The notes under the pieces: generated by a model
The model's database searches: none
The model's input: only the letters and a program-made list of their open reading frames with translations
Told to the model about the DNA's origin: nothing
In this document: positions 11,851-24,690 of the stretch, one piece after another
Numbering within the stretch: the first letter of the stretch is position 1
How the letters are laid out: each line of letters begins with the position of its first letter
Translations under genes and position numbers: made by a program
Assembly: GCA_009746045.1 (NCBI GenBank)
Contig: RPFO01000079.1
Span: 223,501 to 287,500 of the forward strand
Direction: 5' to 3'
Length of the DNA stretch: 64,000 bases
From: Mesostigma viride
Taxonomy: Eukaryota; Streptophyta; Mesostigmatophyceae; Mesostigmatales; Mesostigmataceae

Positions 11851-12532
11851 CCCACCTACCTACCTACCTACCTACCTACCTACCTACCTACCTACCTACC
11901 TACCTACCTACCTACCTACCTACCTACCTACCTACCTACCTACCTACCTACCTACCTACCTACCTACCTACCTACCTACCTACCTACCTACCTACCTACC
12001 TACCTACCTACCTACCTACCTACCTACCTACCTACCTACCTACCTACCTACCTACCTACCTACCTACCTACCTACCTACCTACCTACCGGCCTACCTACC
12101 TACCGGCCTACCTACCTACCTACCTACCTACCTATCTAACCTACCTACCTACCTACCTACCTACCTACCTACCTACCTACCTACCTACCTACCTACCTAC
12201 CTACCTACCTACCTACCTACCTACCTACCTACCTACCTACCTACCTACCTACCTACCTACCTACCTACCTACCTACCTACCTACCTACCTACCTACCTAC
12301 CTACCTACCTACCTACCTACCTACCTTCCTACCTACCTACCTACCTACCTACCTACCTACCTACCTACCTACCTACCTACCTACCTACCTACCTACCTAC
12401 CTACCTACCTACCTACCTACCTACCTACCTACCTACCTACCTACCTACCTACCTACCTACCTACCTACCTACCTACCTACCTACCTACCTACCTACCTAC
12501 CTACCTACCTACCTACCTACCTACCTACCAAC
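11851..12532 (+). repeat. (CCTA)n tetranucleotide array, about 170 units
   Basis: It is a nearly pure CCTA/TACC repeat with rare interruptions near 12087-12105 (taccggcc), 12134 (ctatctaac) and 12323 (cttcc). It is open in frame and encodes a Leu-Pro-Thr-Tyr polymer only as a by-product. It lies about 0.8 kb beyond the ankyrin gene's stop codon. Confidence 0.97.
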
Positions 12533-13311
12533 CCGATCAGCCAGGGGCCTGCCAAGTGAGGACCAAGCGCACGCTAGGGCTGCGTGGGCAGGTTTGCGTT
12601 GTAAGCCAGTTAGGCTATCGCGCATGTCAACTTGCATGGTGCGTGCAAGCCCGGGCCTGAGCCAGCGTTGACGTCTTAGAAGATGAGAAGCGCACAAGGC
12701 AAGTCAGTTATGTCACGGTGCAGTACACATATGCGTCACACACACCATACAGCCATGATCAAGCAGTGATTGCGTAGCAAATATGCACGGAAGAAACGCA
12801 GCTTTATCAATAAATAATGGAGCCCCAGGGTAAGCAATAAGAGTGCTACAGTCAGTAACAGGCGCCATGGCTCGATTGCACACTGTTCCTTCCAATCACA
12901 GCTAGGTCGCCCCATGCACCTGGGTACCACACTAAGCTTTGGCATGCACGCATCCCACATGAGCCTGAACCGGGCTGAAGTAACCTGTAACCTGCAGTCT
13001 CTTCATGCACACCCATACAAGTCCTGCAACATATCTCTTGGCCAGTTTCCTCTGGCATCCGCCTGCAATGATGCACAGCACCAGGATACAGCGAGGCATG
13101 GCCATTACTGCTAGGAGTAAGCAGCCTGCGCAAGTCGCAGAAACAGAAGAAGTCCGCCGCTTTCTTGTGCCGACGCTGCCCAATGGGACATTTGCACGTG
13201 ATCAGCTCGCTAGGCTCTCATGCCAAATCAGGTCACCCTATCATCCGCACGGTCATCACCAGGGTCATCTGTACGAAATACCGAGCCCCCAGTACACCTT
13301 CAGCGTGCCCA
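12533..13311 (-). other. 3' flank/UTR of the ankyrin-repeat gene
   Basis: This stretch lies downstream (minus strand) of the stop at 13312-13314. I found no TGTAA on the minus strand in it, so the polyadenylation site is undetermined. No other gene is seen. Confidence 0.4.
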
Positions 13312-16300
13312 TCACGCGTGTGGGTGGCGGCGATGCATCTCGGCCCGCAGCAGCGACAGCGCCGTCGAGAACCTCTCTGCTTCCAGCTGCAACTTGCGGT
13401 CCCTGGCCGACCCCACGCCTGGGTCCAGGTGCAGATTCTCAAACAGCGCTGCCAGGCTGGATAGGTGGGTTGCCGGTGGTGCGTGCCCTTCCCCGGCCGG
13501 ATGCCCCCCTTCCTGCGCGGCAGCTGCTTGCTCCAGCGTGGCCGTGGATGCCCCCAGGTCAACCAACTTCATGATGGCCTCCACGCCCGCGCACACCTGG
13601 CGCACGCTGGCTGCCAGGGCCGTCGCCCCGCTGCTGTCGACTGCGTCCACCTGCGCCCCCAGCGCCGCCGCCGCCTGCAGCGCCTCCATCTGCCCCACCG
13701 CCGCCGCCACCATCAGTGCGGTCTGGCCCGATGCGTTACGGTAGTTTATGTCCACGCCGTAGCGCTCCGCCAGCAGGTGCATGATGGTGACCTGGCCCGC
13801 CGCCGCCGCCGCCAGCATAGCCGTGCGGCCGTCCGCCGCCTCATACTTTGGGTCGGCACCCAGTCGCACAAGCGCCATGACCATGTGCGCCTCGCCCCTC
13901 TCGGCCGCGGCGATTAGGGGGGTCACGTGGCTGCGGCTGTGCTCGCGGTTGAGCTGGCCGCCGCACGCCTTGGAGCCGCTGCTGCCGGACAGGCCCGGCG
14001 GCCCCAGCAGGAGCACATCCAGCACATCCACGCGGCCCGAGCGCGCGGCCAGCGACAGCACGCTGGTGCCGTCGGGCAGTTCCAAGTCCACCGACGCGCC
14101 GTGGGCCACCAGCATGGTAGCCACCGCCAGGTCGCCCGCCTCAGCCGCACGTGCCAGCATCGTGCGGCCGTCCGCCACCACCTGGCACAACGACAGGGGT
14201 CGGGGGGGGGCCAAGGGGTGTGGGGCGCATGGGCGAGGGGTGTGGGTTGTGGAATGGTGAGGAGAAGAGGGGGTGCGGGATGTGTGGGCAATGAGCGATG
14301 GGGCGAATACCGCAAAAAGTGTTACCTCCCTGCTAACTTTACTGTGAAAAGTAAAATTGTAATGCACAGGCAAGCGACATATCAACAGAAGAAGGCGTTT
14401 CAGCTGTATTTTGTGCACATTTTATTTGACAAGAGCTTTGTGACGTATGCCGGTGGCCACCAACGTGCGCATGAGGGATGCCAGCAACTGGGGATGGGCG
14501 GCGGTTCCATGGTCCATCAAAAGGGGTACCAAACGGACGGTGGCACAAGGCCTCAAGGCTCAATCACAGCTTCAACGTTTGCAGAGTGCTAGGATGCTAG
14601 CCCTTAGTCAGGCAGATAACAATGCTTTGGCGAGATCTGCCTGGCATCCGTGCATGGGTGCACAGATGGGTGAGCCTTACCCATCCAACCCCAGCACATC
14701 CCCTCCAAACAAACCTTGTCCCACTGCCCCCTGTTCCTTCCCCCAACCCCCACCTTATCCAGTCGGTCGCGCGAGGATGCCTCCAGCAGCGCCTGCATGG
14801 CGCCCGTGTGCCGTTCGGTGGCAGCGATGGCCAGCGCGGTGAGGCCACCGGCGTCCTCCGCGTCCGCGTCCGCCCCCTTGGCCACCAGCAGCTCCACCGC
14901 CGCCACCTGTCCCGCGCGCGCCGCCACCATGAGCGCGGTCCCGTGCTGCGGTGAAAAGACATTGACGTCGGCGCCGTGCTCCAGCAGGAGGGAGGCCGCC
15001 TCCAGCGCCCCTTTGCGTGCTGCCCATAGCAATGCCGTCTGGCCCTTGCGAGTCATGTAGTTGACCTAGGAGTAGGGCAGCCATGGCCGCAGGGGGGGGG
15101 GGGAGGAGGGTGTGTGGGTCAAAGGAGCCGAGGGCACCCATGGCAAGCATCGGGGGAGTGCATAGGTACATGTGGGCCATGCCCTTTGGTTTGCAACCTG
15201 GGGCGTTCCAGCGACCATCCTTCGGGTGGCTTGCACGCTTGAACGGGGGAAAACGAGATGCACGCTTGAATGGGGGAAAACGAGATGTGAGTGACGGGTG
15301 GGGTGGGATGGTTGGCCCCACGGACAGGTGGCGGCACGGGACCGCATCAAGTAATGACCAAAACAGCGATGCGGGCGATTCAGTGCCCACACACTCCACA
15401 GCGCTGCGACTATAATACACCTTTATATGTCGAGAGAAGGAATTTAGAATGGGCTAAGACGTGTGCGCACGGCTGCCGCGACAACCGGTTGCGCGCGCCC
15501 AAAACCTCGTCTAGGCATTGGCGTGCAGACATGCAAGAAACAAGGTTGGAGGTCAATACTCTCTCCAACGTGACTTGTGGTAGATAGGAGACAGGGGACG
15601 AGCAACAAAAGCCTTTACCAAGTTTGCTAAGTTTGCTAGCGTATGACACAAAATGGTGAGGGTGTATCAAGACACCAAGGGACAAAAGGCGCTCCCATTG
15701 CTGCTCGTGCCCACCACTACTAGCGGCCGTGGCTCGCAGCGCAAGGAATGCACGTGGCATGCGACCTGCCTGGAGCCAGGGTGGGTTTCGGGTGGATGCC
15801 CACCCTGCAGCACCCTGGCCTGTTCATGCGGCCATGCCATTCCAAGAGCAAGTGCAAGCCACAGCCCAGTGCAAGCATTGGTGCAAGATAAGGTGCCAGT
15901 GATGATGCCAGAATTAGGTGCAGGCCATGAAATGGCCGCGAGTCCCTTCCCACAGTTTGAGCGACGCAGCCGCTAGCCATGGCATTGTCGCTTGCGAAAC
16001 AGCGTGCTGCAGGAAGCCATGCGAGCGCACCAGGCCCAAGGGCCCTGCTCACCCGTGCTTGCAGCGCCAGCAGTGACTTCATGGCCGCCAGCTGGCCCGC
16101 ACACGTCGCCACAATGAGCGGCGTGTCGCCCAAGGACCCCTCCTGGTCGACGTACGCCAGGTGCTGCACCAGGGACGCAATGGCCTCCAGCTGGCCCATC
16201 TCCGCCGCCACCATCAGCGCGACGCGGCCGGTGGCAGGACTCTCCAGGTTAACCCTGGCCTTGAGGGTGACGGCCAGGGTGGAGATCATCCCGCAGTTCC

Positions 16301-19300
16301 CCACCCGTGCCGCGCGCATGAGCGGCGTGTCTCCCCCCCGGCCAGCTGCGTCCACGTCCACGCCCCCATTGCGCACCAGCAGCAAAACCGCATCGGTGGC
16401 GTCGTGCGTGACCGCCTCTAGCATGGCCGTGTCGCCCGTGCGGCTGCTGGCCGCGTGCGCGTCTGCCCCCAGTTCCAGCAGCAGCTGCAGCGCTGCCACC
16501 TTGTTGCCGCGCGCCGCGTACATGAGGGGCGTCAGGCCCCCCAGGCTCTGGTTTTCCAGGGCGGCACCGCGCGAGGCCAGCAGCCGCATGGCCGCCACGT
16601 TCTCCTTGTCAGTGCAGCGCATCATCGGCGTCAGCCTGGCGGGGGGGGAGGGAGAGGGGGATGCATGACGTGGGCACGCAGGATGGGTGATGAGAGAGGC
16701 GGTGTGCAGCACAACAACAGGAAGCAAAGTGCAGGAAGGTAGAAGGCAAGCGCAGGATAAGTGGGCCGGAGGGCCCGAGGGCCGGAGGGCAGGAGGGGAC
16801 ATGGACAGGAGGGTGGGAGGGCAGATGGAGAAGAGGGCGGGTGGACATTCGGCCCCTCGCACGGCAGGCGCATGCTGGCACGATGCGGTCATAGATCCAT
16901 GACCCCCCATGGGAATGAAACAAAGCCACGACCTGCGAGGGCAGGGGGGGGATAAACATATCCCTTTCTCTCCCTTGCTCAACGACTCATCTCCCGCATC
17001 TCCACATCCCTCTCTCCCTCATTATTCACCCTTAAGCGATCTCCCATTTTCTATCCCCCATCCCCCGTCCCCCGCCCCCCGTCCCCCGTCCCATTCACTC
17101 ATTCATTCATTCACGCGGCGCCATTCGGAGAGTCACGGGGTACCAACATTTGATCAGGTACCTTTCATCCCTGTTTTAGGCACAGCAAGAAGGGGGCATG
17201 GGACCCACCCCTTTTCTCATTGCCTTGAAAGTCAGGCCACAGGTTTAATTAAACTGCTCACTGGGAGACTGTGGGTGCGATTAAGCTTCGACATAGCAAA
17301 AGCATAGCGGATGCAGTAGGGTTGCCCCATGGTCCAGCGGCCACAGATAGGCTTGGAACTCATTTAGAGGCGCCCGTTTGGGGGAATATGAAGGCCGGAC
17401 CCTGAGGGGTTTTAGGGGCATACCCAGGGTTCACTAACAACCCCCATCCCCCATCCCCCATCCCCTGTCCCCTGTCCCCCGTCCCCCGTCCCCCGTCCCC
17501 CGTCCCCCGTCCCCCGTCCCCCGTCCCCCGTCCCCCGTCCCCCGTCCCCCGTCCCCCGTCCCCGTCCCCCGTCCCCGTCCCCCGTCCCCCGTCCCCGTCC
17601 CCGTCCCCCGTCCCCCGTCCCCCGTCCCTCGTCCCCCGTCCCCGTCCCCCGTCCCCCGTCCCCCGTCCCCCGTCCCCCGTCCCCCGTCCCCCGTCCCCCC
17701 TCCCCCTCCCCAGTCCCCCGTCCCCCGTCCCCCGTCCCCCGCCCCCCCCCCCGTCCCCATCCCCCGTCCCCCGTCCCCCCTCCCCCTCCCCCTCCCCCCC
17801 CCCGTCCCCCGTCCCCCGTCCCCCTCCCCCCCCCCCTCCCCCGTCCCCTCCTCCCGTCCCCCGCCCCCCGTCCCCCGTCCCCCGTCCCCCGTCCCCATCC
17901 CCCGTCCCCCGTCCCCGTCCCCGTCCCCTGTCCCCCGTCCCCGTCCCCCGTCCCCCGTCCCCCGTCCCCCGTCCCCCGTCCCCCGTCCCCGTCCCCGTCC
18001 CCGTCCCCCTCACCCCTCCCTCCTCCCCCTCCCCCCCCCATCCCCCATCCCCCACCCCAAATCACACTTTACAACTGTCATTTACTCAAAACCCTTTTCA
18101 CCCACCTCCTTCCGTCTTCTCTATCACTCACCCCCCATCAAACTCCACATCGAGCGGCACACCCTGGCGCAGCAGCAAGTCCACCACCGCTGCCTGCCCC
18201 ACGTCCACCGCCGCATACAGCGCCCGCACACACGCCACCACGTCCAGCGCGCCGCCGCTGCTGTCGGCCGGCAAGGCGTCCCCCGACACCAGCGCCAGCG
18301 CCGCCTCCACGTGGCCCGCCGTCGCCGCGCTCATCAGGGCTGGCGGACGGCATCAAAACAAAGTGGGTGGGGTGTCAGGCAAGCAAAGATGCGTCAGGGC
18401 GGGGTGAGGAGGGTGCCCAGCCATGGCCGGGGTGGTGGGAACAAGCCGTCAGAAATGAAAGGCTCACAGCAATGAAAGGCCGGGCATGTTCCCTCAAGCC
18501 ATGCCATCATGGCCACCTGAACTCAAAGGAGATGGTGCAAAGCATCCTGTTACCACGAAACATCCTGTCGCGAATGGAGAGTGGGATGGATGCAAACTAC
18601 TGCGTGTGTCTGGCGATTCTGCCATCCGGCCTGCCTGCGGTTGCCACGGGTAGTTTGTGACCACTGTGTGCTGCTCCCCCATCACATCCGTGCTTGTGGC
18701 CCGGGCCAGCCATCAACAAACGTGCTAGACGCTCCCCCTAAAAATGCCACCAAACCTCATGCCGTCAAGACTGCAGAGTCAGTTACGCGCAGCAACCCTG
18801 CTGCCCCCCCCCCCCACGTACGCGTGACGCCGTCAACATTGGTCTGGATCTCGGCACCGCGGCTGATGAGGTGGGCCACCACCTGGCCCACGCGGGGGCC
18901 ACCCACCACCGCAGCATGATGCAGGGGAGTGAAACCTGCGGGCAGGCAGCACCAGCCGCACGCGCAAGGGGTGGACAGGCAGCACCGGCCACACACACAA
19001 GGGGTGGTCCTGTGAGCGAGGCCGAGTTCTTGTGCGAGGAAAAATGCGAAGCCCACAGGGTGCGTGCTGGCAGTGGCGCGCACGGGATGGGGCCAGGAGC
19101 AGGGACTGAACGAGGGTGAAGAAACCAGCACAGTTCGCCAGCACGAACTGCCATTAACAATGAATTGCACCCAATGCGTGTTGTCGTGGCGAGCAGAAGA
19201 TGCTTGCATGCCATGTTCTGAATTGTGGTAACTTCTGGCCATAGCTGGACATCATGGCCTGACCGCACACGGTGAGCTTGTGCGCACAACATGTGTTTTC

Positions 19301-22094
19301 GCTTGCCTTATCTACAGCGTTGTGTGCATAGGCGGAGGCCTCATCTGCAGCGCTGCAGACGAAACAAAGGCCTCACCTTTAGAGCTGCAGACTCAAGCAA
19401 TGCCTCTCCTTCAGCGTTGCAGATGAACCGCAGCCCTCACCATCAGTGCTGCACAAGAGAAAGAGGCCTCACCTTTGGCGTTGCGCATCAGTGCTGCACA
19501 AGAGAAAGAGGCCTCACCTTTGGCGTTGCGGCTGTAGATGGAGGCCCCCAGGTTGAGCAGTTCTGCAATCACCTGCAGGTCGTTGGACTCCACCGCCACC
19601 TGTCGCCACCAAGTCACCCACGCAACGACTCGTGGAGAAACCAAATGCGGATGGTCAGGTGAAGGATACCCCACTAGAAGTCACCAGTGTCCTCCAGGAA
19701 GCGAGACACAAGGTGCGACCCAAAGCAAACTAGACAATACAGCTAGCTGAAGGCCACGTTCCTGCCGGCACACGCAGCTCTCTCGCTGTCCCTCGCCTAT
19801 GCCACCGCACACCGAAATACCAGCCGGCACGTGCATGAAGCAGCCGTAACCCGCCGGTATGAGAAGAGATTGCCTTCTTCTTATGCCGCCGTCCAGCACC
19901 AAAGGGTGCCACCGCCAACCCCCAACCCCAGCGGCCCATCAGCGGGGTGCTTGCCCCCCCCCCCCCCCCCCCCCCCCTCACCATGAGCGGGGTGAGAAAG
20001 CTCTTCTTGGACTCGTAGTTTGGCGCCGCATTCCACGCGACCAGCTCCTTGACCACGTCCAGCCGGCCGTACTTGGCCGCCACCATGAGCGCGGTGAAGC
20101 CCAGGCTCGACGACTCGTAGTCGACGCTCGCGCGCAGCTCCAGCAGCGTGCGCGCGCCTGCCACCTGTCCCGCGCGCGCCGTCACCATGAGCGGCGTGTA
20201 GCCATCTGCCGCCTCCGCGTCCACGCGCGCGCCCGCGTCCACCAGCCAGCGCAGCGCAGCGCGGCACCCGGCCGCCGCCGCCACGCGTAGGGGCGTGTGG
20301 CTGAAGCGTCCCTCGGCGTTGACGTCGGCGCGGTTGGCGATGGCGTCGGTGATGGCAGACAGCTGGTAGGAGTCAAAGGGCAGGGACTCGTCCGGTACCA
20401 GCTCGAGCAGGGCCATGTTGGCATGCATCAGCTCGGCCGAGCAGGCCAGGGAGAGAGCTGGCAGACGGCACGCAGGCACAAGCACAGGCACAGATGCACA
20501 GATGCACGCAGGCACGTAGGCGCACAGGCACAGATGCACAGATGCACCGACGCACAGACGCACAGACGCACCGACGCACCGATGCAGATGCAGAGATGCA
20601 CAGACGCACAGACGCACAGACGCACAGACGCACAGACGCACAGATGCACAGACGCACAGACGCACAGACGCACAGACGCACAGACGCACAGACGCACAGA
20701 CGCACAGACGCACAGACGCACAGACGCACAGACGCACAGACGCACAGACGCACAGACGCACAGACGCACAGACGCACAGACGCACAGACGCACAGACGCA
20801 CAGACGCACAGACGCACAGACGCACAGACGCACAGACGCACAGACGCACAGACGCACAGATGCACAGATGCACAGATGCACAGATGCACAGATGCACAGA
20901 TGCACAGATGCACAGATGCACAGATGCACAGATGCACAGATGCACAGATGCACAGATGCACAGATGCACAGATGCACAGATGCACAGATGCACAGATGCA
21001 CAGATGCACAGATGCACAGATGCACAGATGCACAGATGCACAGATGCACAGATGCACAGATGCACAGATGCACAGATGCACAGATGTACAGATGCAGCAG
21101 GGGAGCCATGTTGCCAGTTGAGGAGGGTAGGGAACAGTAGGGATCAGTAGGGCAGTACGGTAGCAACAAGCGTAGGCAAGTCGAGCGGACAGGTGGAGAG
21201 ATGGCAATGCATTCTGGGCATTGTGGAGGATCATGACATTGGCAAGATAACGACCATGGCGTGCGCACGACCCGACCAGGTAGCGCATCCAGGCCCCAAC
21301 CAGGCGGCGCACATCTGTGTGGCGATCTCAACACATGCATGACCCCAACGCGGGTACCTGTGGCCACAACAAGAGGTCGTACGGACGTAGTGAGCAGAAG
21401 CGGGAGCTGGCAGAGATGATGCGCAAGGGTTGACAAGTTCGCGCTTCTCTACACAGCAACGCCAGAGATGCACGGCACATGCCAACGCGTGACCATCCCA
21501 ATGAAGAAAGGTAGGCCGTGCAGAGTTGAGTGCCAAGTACCTTCAAGGTTCAAAGGTACCTTCAAGGTTCAAATGCACCTTCAAGGTTCAAAGGTAACTT
21601 GAAGGTTCAAATGCACCTTCAAGGTTCAAAGGTACCTTCAAGCTTCAAAGGTACCTTCAAGGTTCAAAGGTAACTTTAAGGTTCAAATGCACCTTCAAGG
21701 TTCAAAGGTATCTTCAAGGTTCAAAGGTACCTTCAAGGTTCAAATGCCAGTGGTCAGGGCAAGGGTGCTTACTTCACGTGCCCACTCCGCAGGGGGAATC
21801 CAGCACAGCACCTTGCCAAGTCCGTTGCATGTCATAGATAACTTGAAAGGCCGAGACGCCACCCAACCTGCCAAAGTGGCCGAGTGCAGGCGAAGGCAAT
21901 CACCCCTAAAACTTGCATCTCCACCGTGCACAGCTCGGCATGGCTGAACGCGCTAGATTCCAGCGTTGCAGCCCATGAGTCGGCAGCCAGTATCGACTTG
22001 CAGGCATCCCCCTCTGTCGCTTACCTGTGTAGCCGTTCTTGTTCTCGTAGTTGACGTTGCAGCCCTTGAAGCACAGCTGGTTGACCGCCTCCGT
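13312..22094 (-). CDS. Ankyrin gene exons 21-28
   Basis: Exons: 22025-22094, 19982-20457, 19518-19599, 18822-18935, 18132-18339, 16053-16635, 14754-15065 and 13312-14181. Products include [19 protein letters not shown] (21), [19 protein letters not shown] (22), [19 protein letters not shown] (23), [19 protein letters not shown] (24), [19 protein letters not shown] (25), [19 protein letters not shown] (26), [19 protein letters not shown] (27) and [19 protein letters not shown] (28). Exon 28 ends with a non-ankyrin tail ([19 protein letters not shown], then [13 protein letters not shown], stop). All junctions are GT-AG and phases agree. Confidence 0.85.
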
Positions 22095-24614
22095 CTGCAT
22101 TTCCACGTGACGGATGTATGCACTCGCATAGCACCGTGCCATGTGTCAGGATTGGCATGCGCGGCAGCGTTCCCATAGTAGTGCTGGAAAACAGAGCACA
22201 ACGTAAGTGAATACACTTTCACGTCAACAGGGTGGGTGGGGTGCAAAAAGGATAACTTGGTCATTTCGCAATTTGGTTTCGCGATATCTGAGGTACTGGG
22301 CAAGGGGGCAAGGGCAGGCGCCGCGTGACAGCCTCGAGCCTGTGAGAGCGCACCCACCTGCCCAGCCAGCAGCGCCACCATGAGTGGGGTGAGGGCGGTG
22401 ACGGATGCCTCTTGGTCCAGGGATGCGCCGAGCTCGACCAGGGTGGCGATAGACGCCACGTTGCCTGCGCGCGCGGCCGCATGCAGCGCGCACATGCCCC
22501 GCACGCTTTCATAGCCAGGGGAGTCGCCCGCCGCCACCAGCGTGCGCATGATGTCGGTGTACCCCAGGGACGACGCCTGCAGTGCCAGGGGGTAAAGGGG
22601 ATGGGGACACGCTTGCTGATGAAGGCTCTGCCAGGCATCATGGTCGCCAGCAGACAACCCAAACTGCGCGGCATCGGGAGAGCAGCCGCACGGTGCACGG
22701 TCCCCTGTACGGTGTCCGCAGGAACGTCACACAACACTGCTAACACGGGAGCGTCGTACAAACACACGAGGCCCAGCCTTACCTCCGTGTGTGCTCACGT
22801 GCCGTCCACATTTCCAGGACCACAGAACCGTCGAAGGCGTGCGTACCTAGCAGATCTTTGTGGCAGACCAGTACGCAAAAATCCAGAGGATATAGCATGT
22901 CATTAATGCTACCGTCTTCTTGGCGGTCCGTGCATGCCCTGCCACCACAGAGAGGGCAAGTCAACATAATGATGTCTCCCCCTTCCAACAACCGATACCA
23001 CATTATAGGCCTACACCTTGATACACAGTGTGCCCCAGCACAGGCATGGCAGACAACCTTTCACCGCTAAAACAACCTTGATGGGAGAGCAGTTGCTGCG
23101 CCATCGCTAGCACAGGCCAGAAGGTGATGGAGTAGCCCCGATGGAAGCCCCTGTCGTCCATGCGTGCTGGCAAGGGCTTGGCATCCATCCCGCCCTGCCT
23201 TGTGCCCAGATGCCTCCCAATCCCACTCCTGTGCTAGCCTCACCTCTCACAGCGCCGTGTTGGCGGCGCCTGTCTCACCTCTCACAGCGCCGTGTTGGTG
23301 GTACCTGTCTCGCCTCTCACAGCGCCGTGTTGGCGGTGCCTGTCTCACCTCTCACAGCGCCGTGTTGGCGGTGCCTGTCTCACCTCTCACAGCGCCGTGT
23401 TGGCGGTGCCTGTCTCACCTCTCACAGCGCCGTGTTGGCGGTGCCTGTCTCACCTCTCACAGCGCCGTGTTGGCGGTGCCTGTCTCACCTCTCACAGCGC
23501 CGTGTTGGCGGTGCCTGTCTCACCTCTAATAGAGCCGTGTTGGCGGTGCCTGTCTCATAGTCTGGCAGCCGGTTGTCGGAAAGCGACAGCAGCGTCTCCA
23601 CCGAGATCATCTGCGCAGCCAAGGACGGAGGGAGGAAGGGAAGGGACAGGGATAAGCCAAAAACGTCGCCAGAGCGCACGGCATGCTGCATGCTGCGGCA
23701 GTGTCACCCCACCGGTCCCCACCCCTACCCCCATCCATCCGCAAACTGCAACCCCCTCAACGGTTCACAACGCCTTCCTCCAGACAACCACATCTGGGCA
23801 CATTGTCCCCATCCCACCATGAGCAGGGTCGAGGCGTTGGGCAGCGGCGCGCCGCAGTCAGTGGCTTGTGCACAACTTGCGCTACCGCGTACACACAAGC
23901 CCCGCATGCATAAGGCTAGGGTGCACTTGGTGGTTTGAGGATGTCATGCTAGTGGCCAAATTCTGGCCAGGAGGTTGCTGCCGCCATGCACAAGGGAAGG
24001 GAAGCTACATCCGTTCCCCCACGTCACACGGGCCACATGAGTCCAGAGGCAGCGGCCCGACATCGGCTGGAGAGATCAGCCTCCTGTGGCCAAGTGTTGG
24101 AGTCCCTCTTGTAGCGACACACGTCTTAGCTGCTTTGGTTGACTATACAGAATAAACGAGCGACACATGCAGGGCATACATTATCGTGGGAGTGGAGAAC
24201 ATAGAAAACCACTCCTTGATGACCCTTATCAGCCCATTACCACAAATGCCAGACTGTTCCAGGCGAAGTGCCACCTCACGACTTGAATAGGTTTCCCTAC
24301 CGCCACCATCGTGCTCCAAGCCCCCCGCTGCACCCCCCACTGGGTAAACAGAAGCACACCGTTGTCGTACAATCGCACTTACTGCCCCCCCCCCCCGCCC
24401 CCCAGCCCACGGCCGGCGCCCCCACCTGGGCGTGCGTGACGGCGTGCACCAGCGCAGTTGTCCCTCGGCTGCTCTCCAGGTGGATGTCGGCGCCCAGGGA
24501 TGCCAGCACACGCAACACCTCGGCATGCCCCGCAGCGGCGGCATGCATTAGTGCCGTGAGGCCATGCTGCGTCTCCCGGTCAACGGCCGCACCCTGCGCA
24601 CGCGCGCGCGTGTT

Positions 24615-24690
<76 letters not shown>

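Noticed and set aside
11832-12671. 279-codon Leu-Pro-Thr-Tyr frame
   Set aside because: It is translation of a CCTA tetranucleotide array. No flanking coding sequence or family similarity is seen.
12533-13311. Polyadenylation signal for the ankyrin gene
   Set aside because: No TGTAA on the minus strand was found in this interval, so no site was called.
19730-21436. 568-codon minus frame rich in Cys-Ala-Ser-Val-His-Leu
   Set aside because: Only its part at 19982-20457 is a true ankyrin exon. The Cys/Ser/Val/Leu section is the 8-bp array in the intron.
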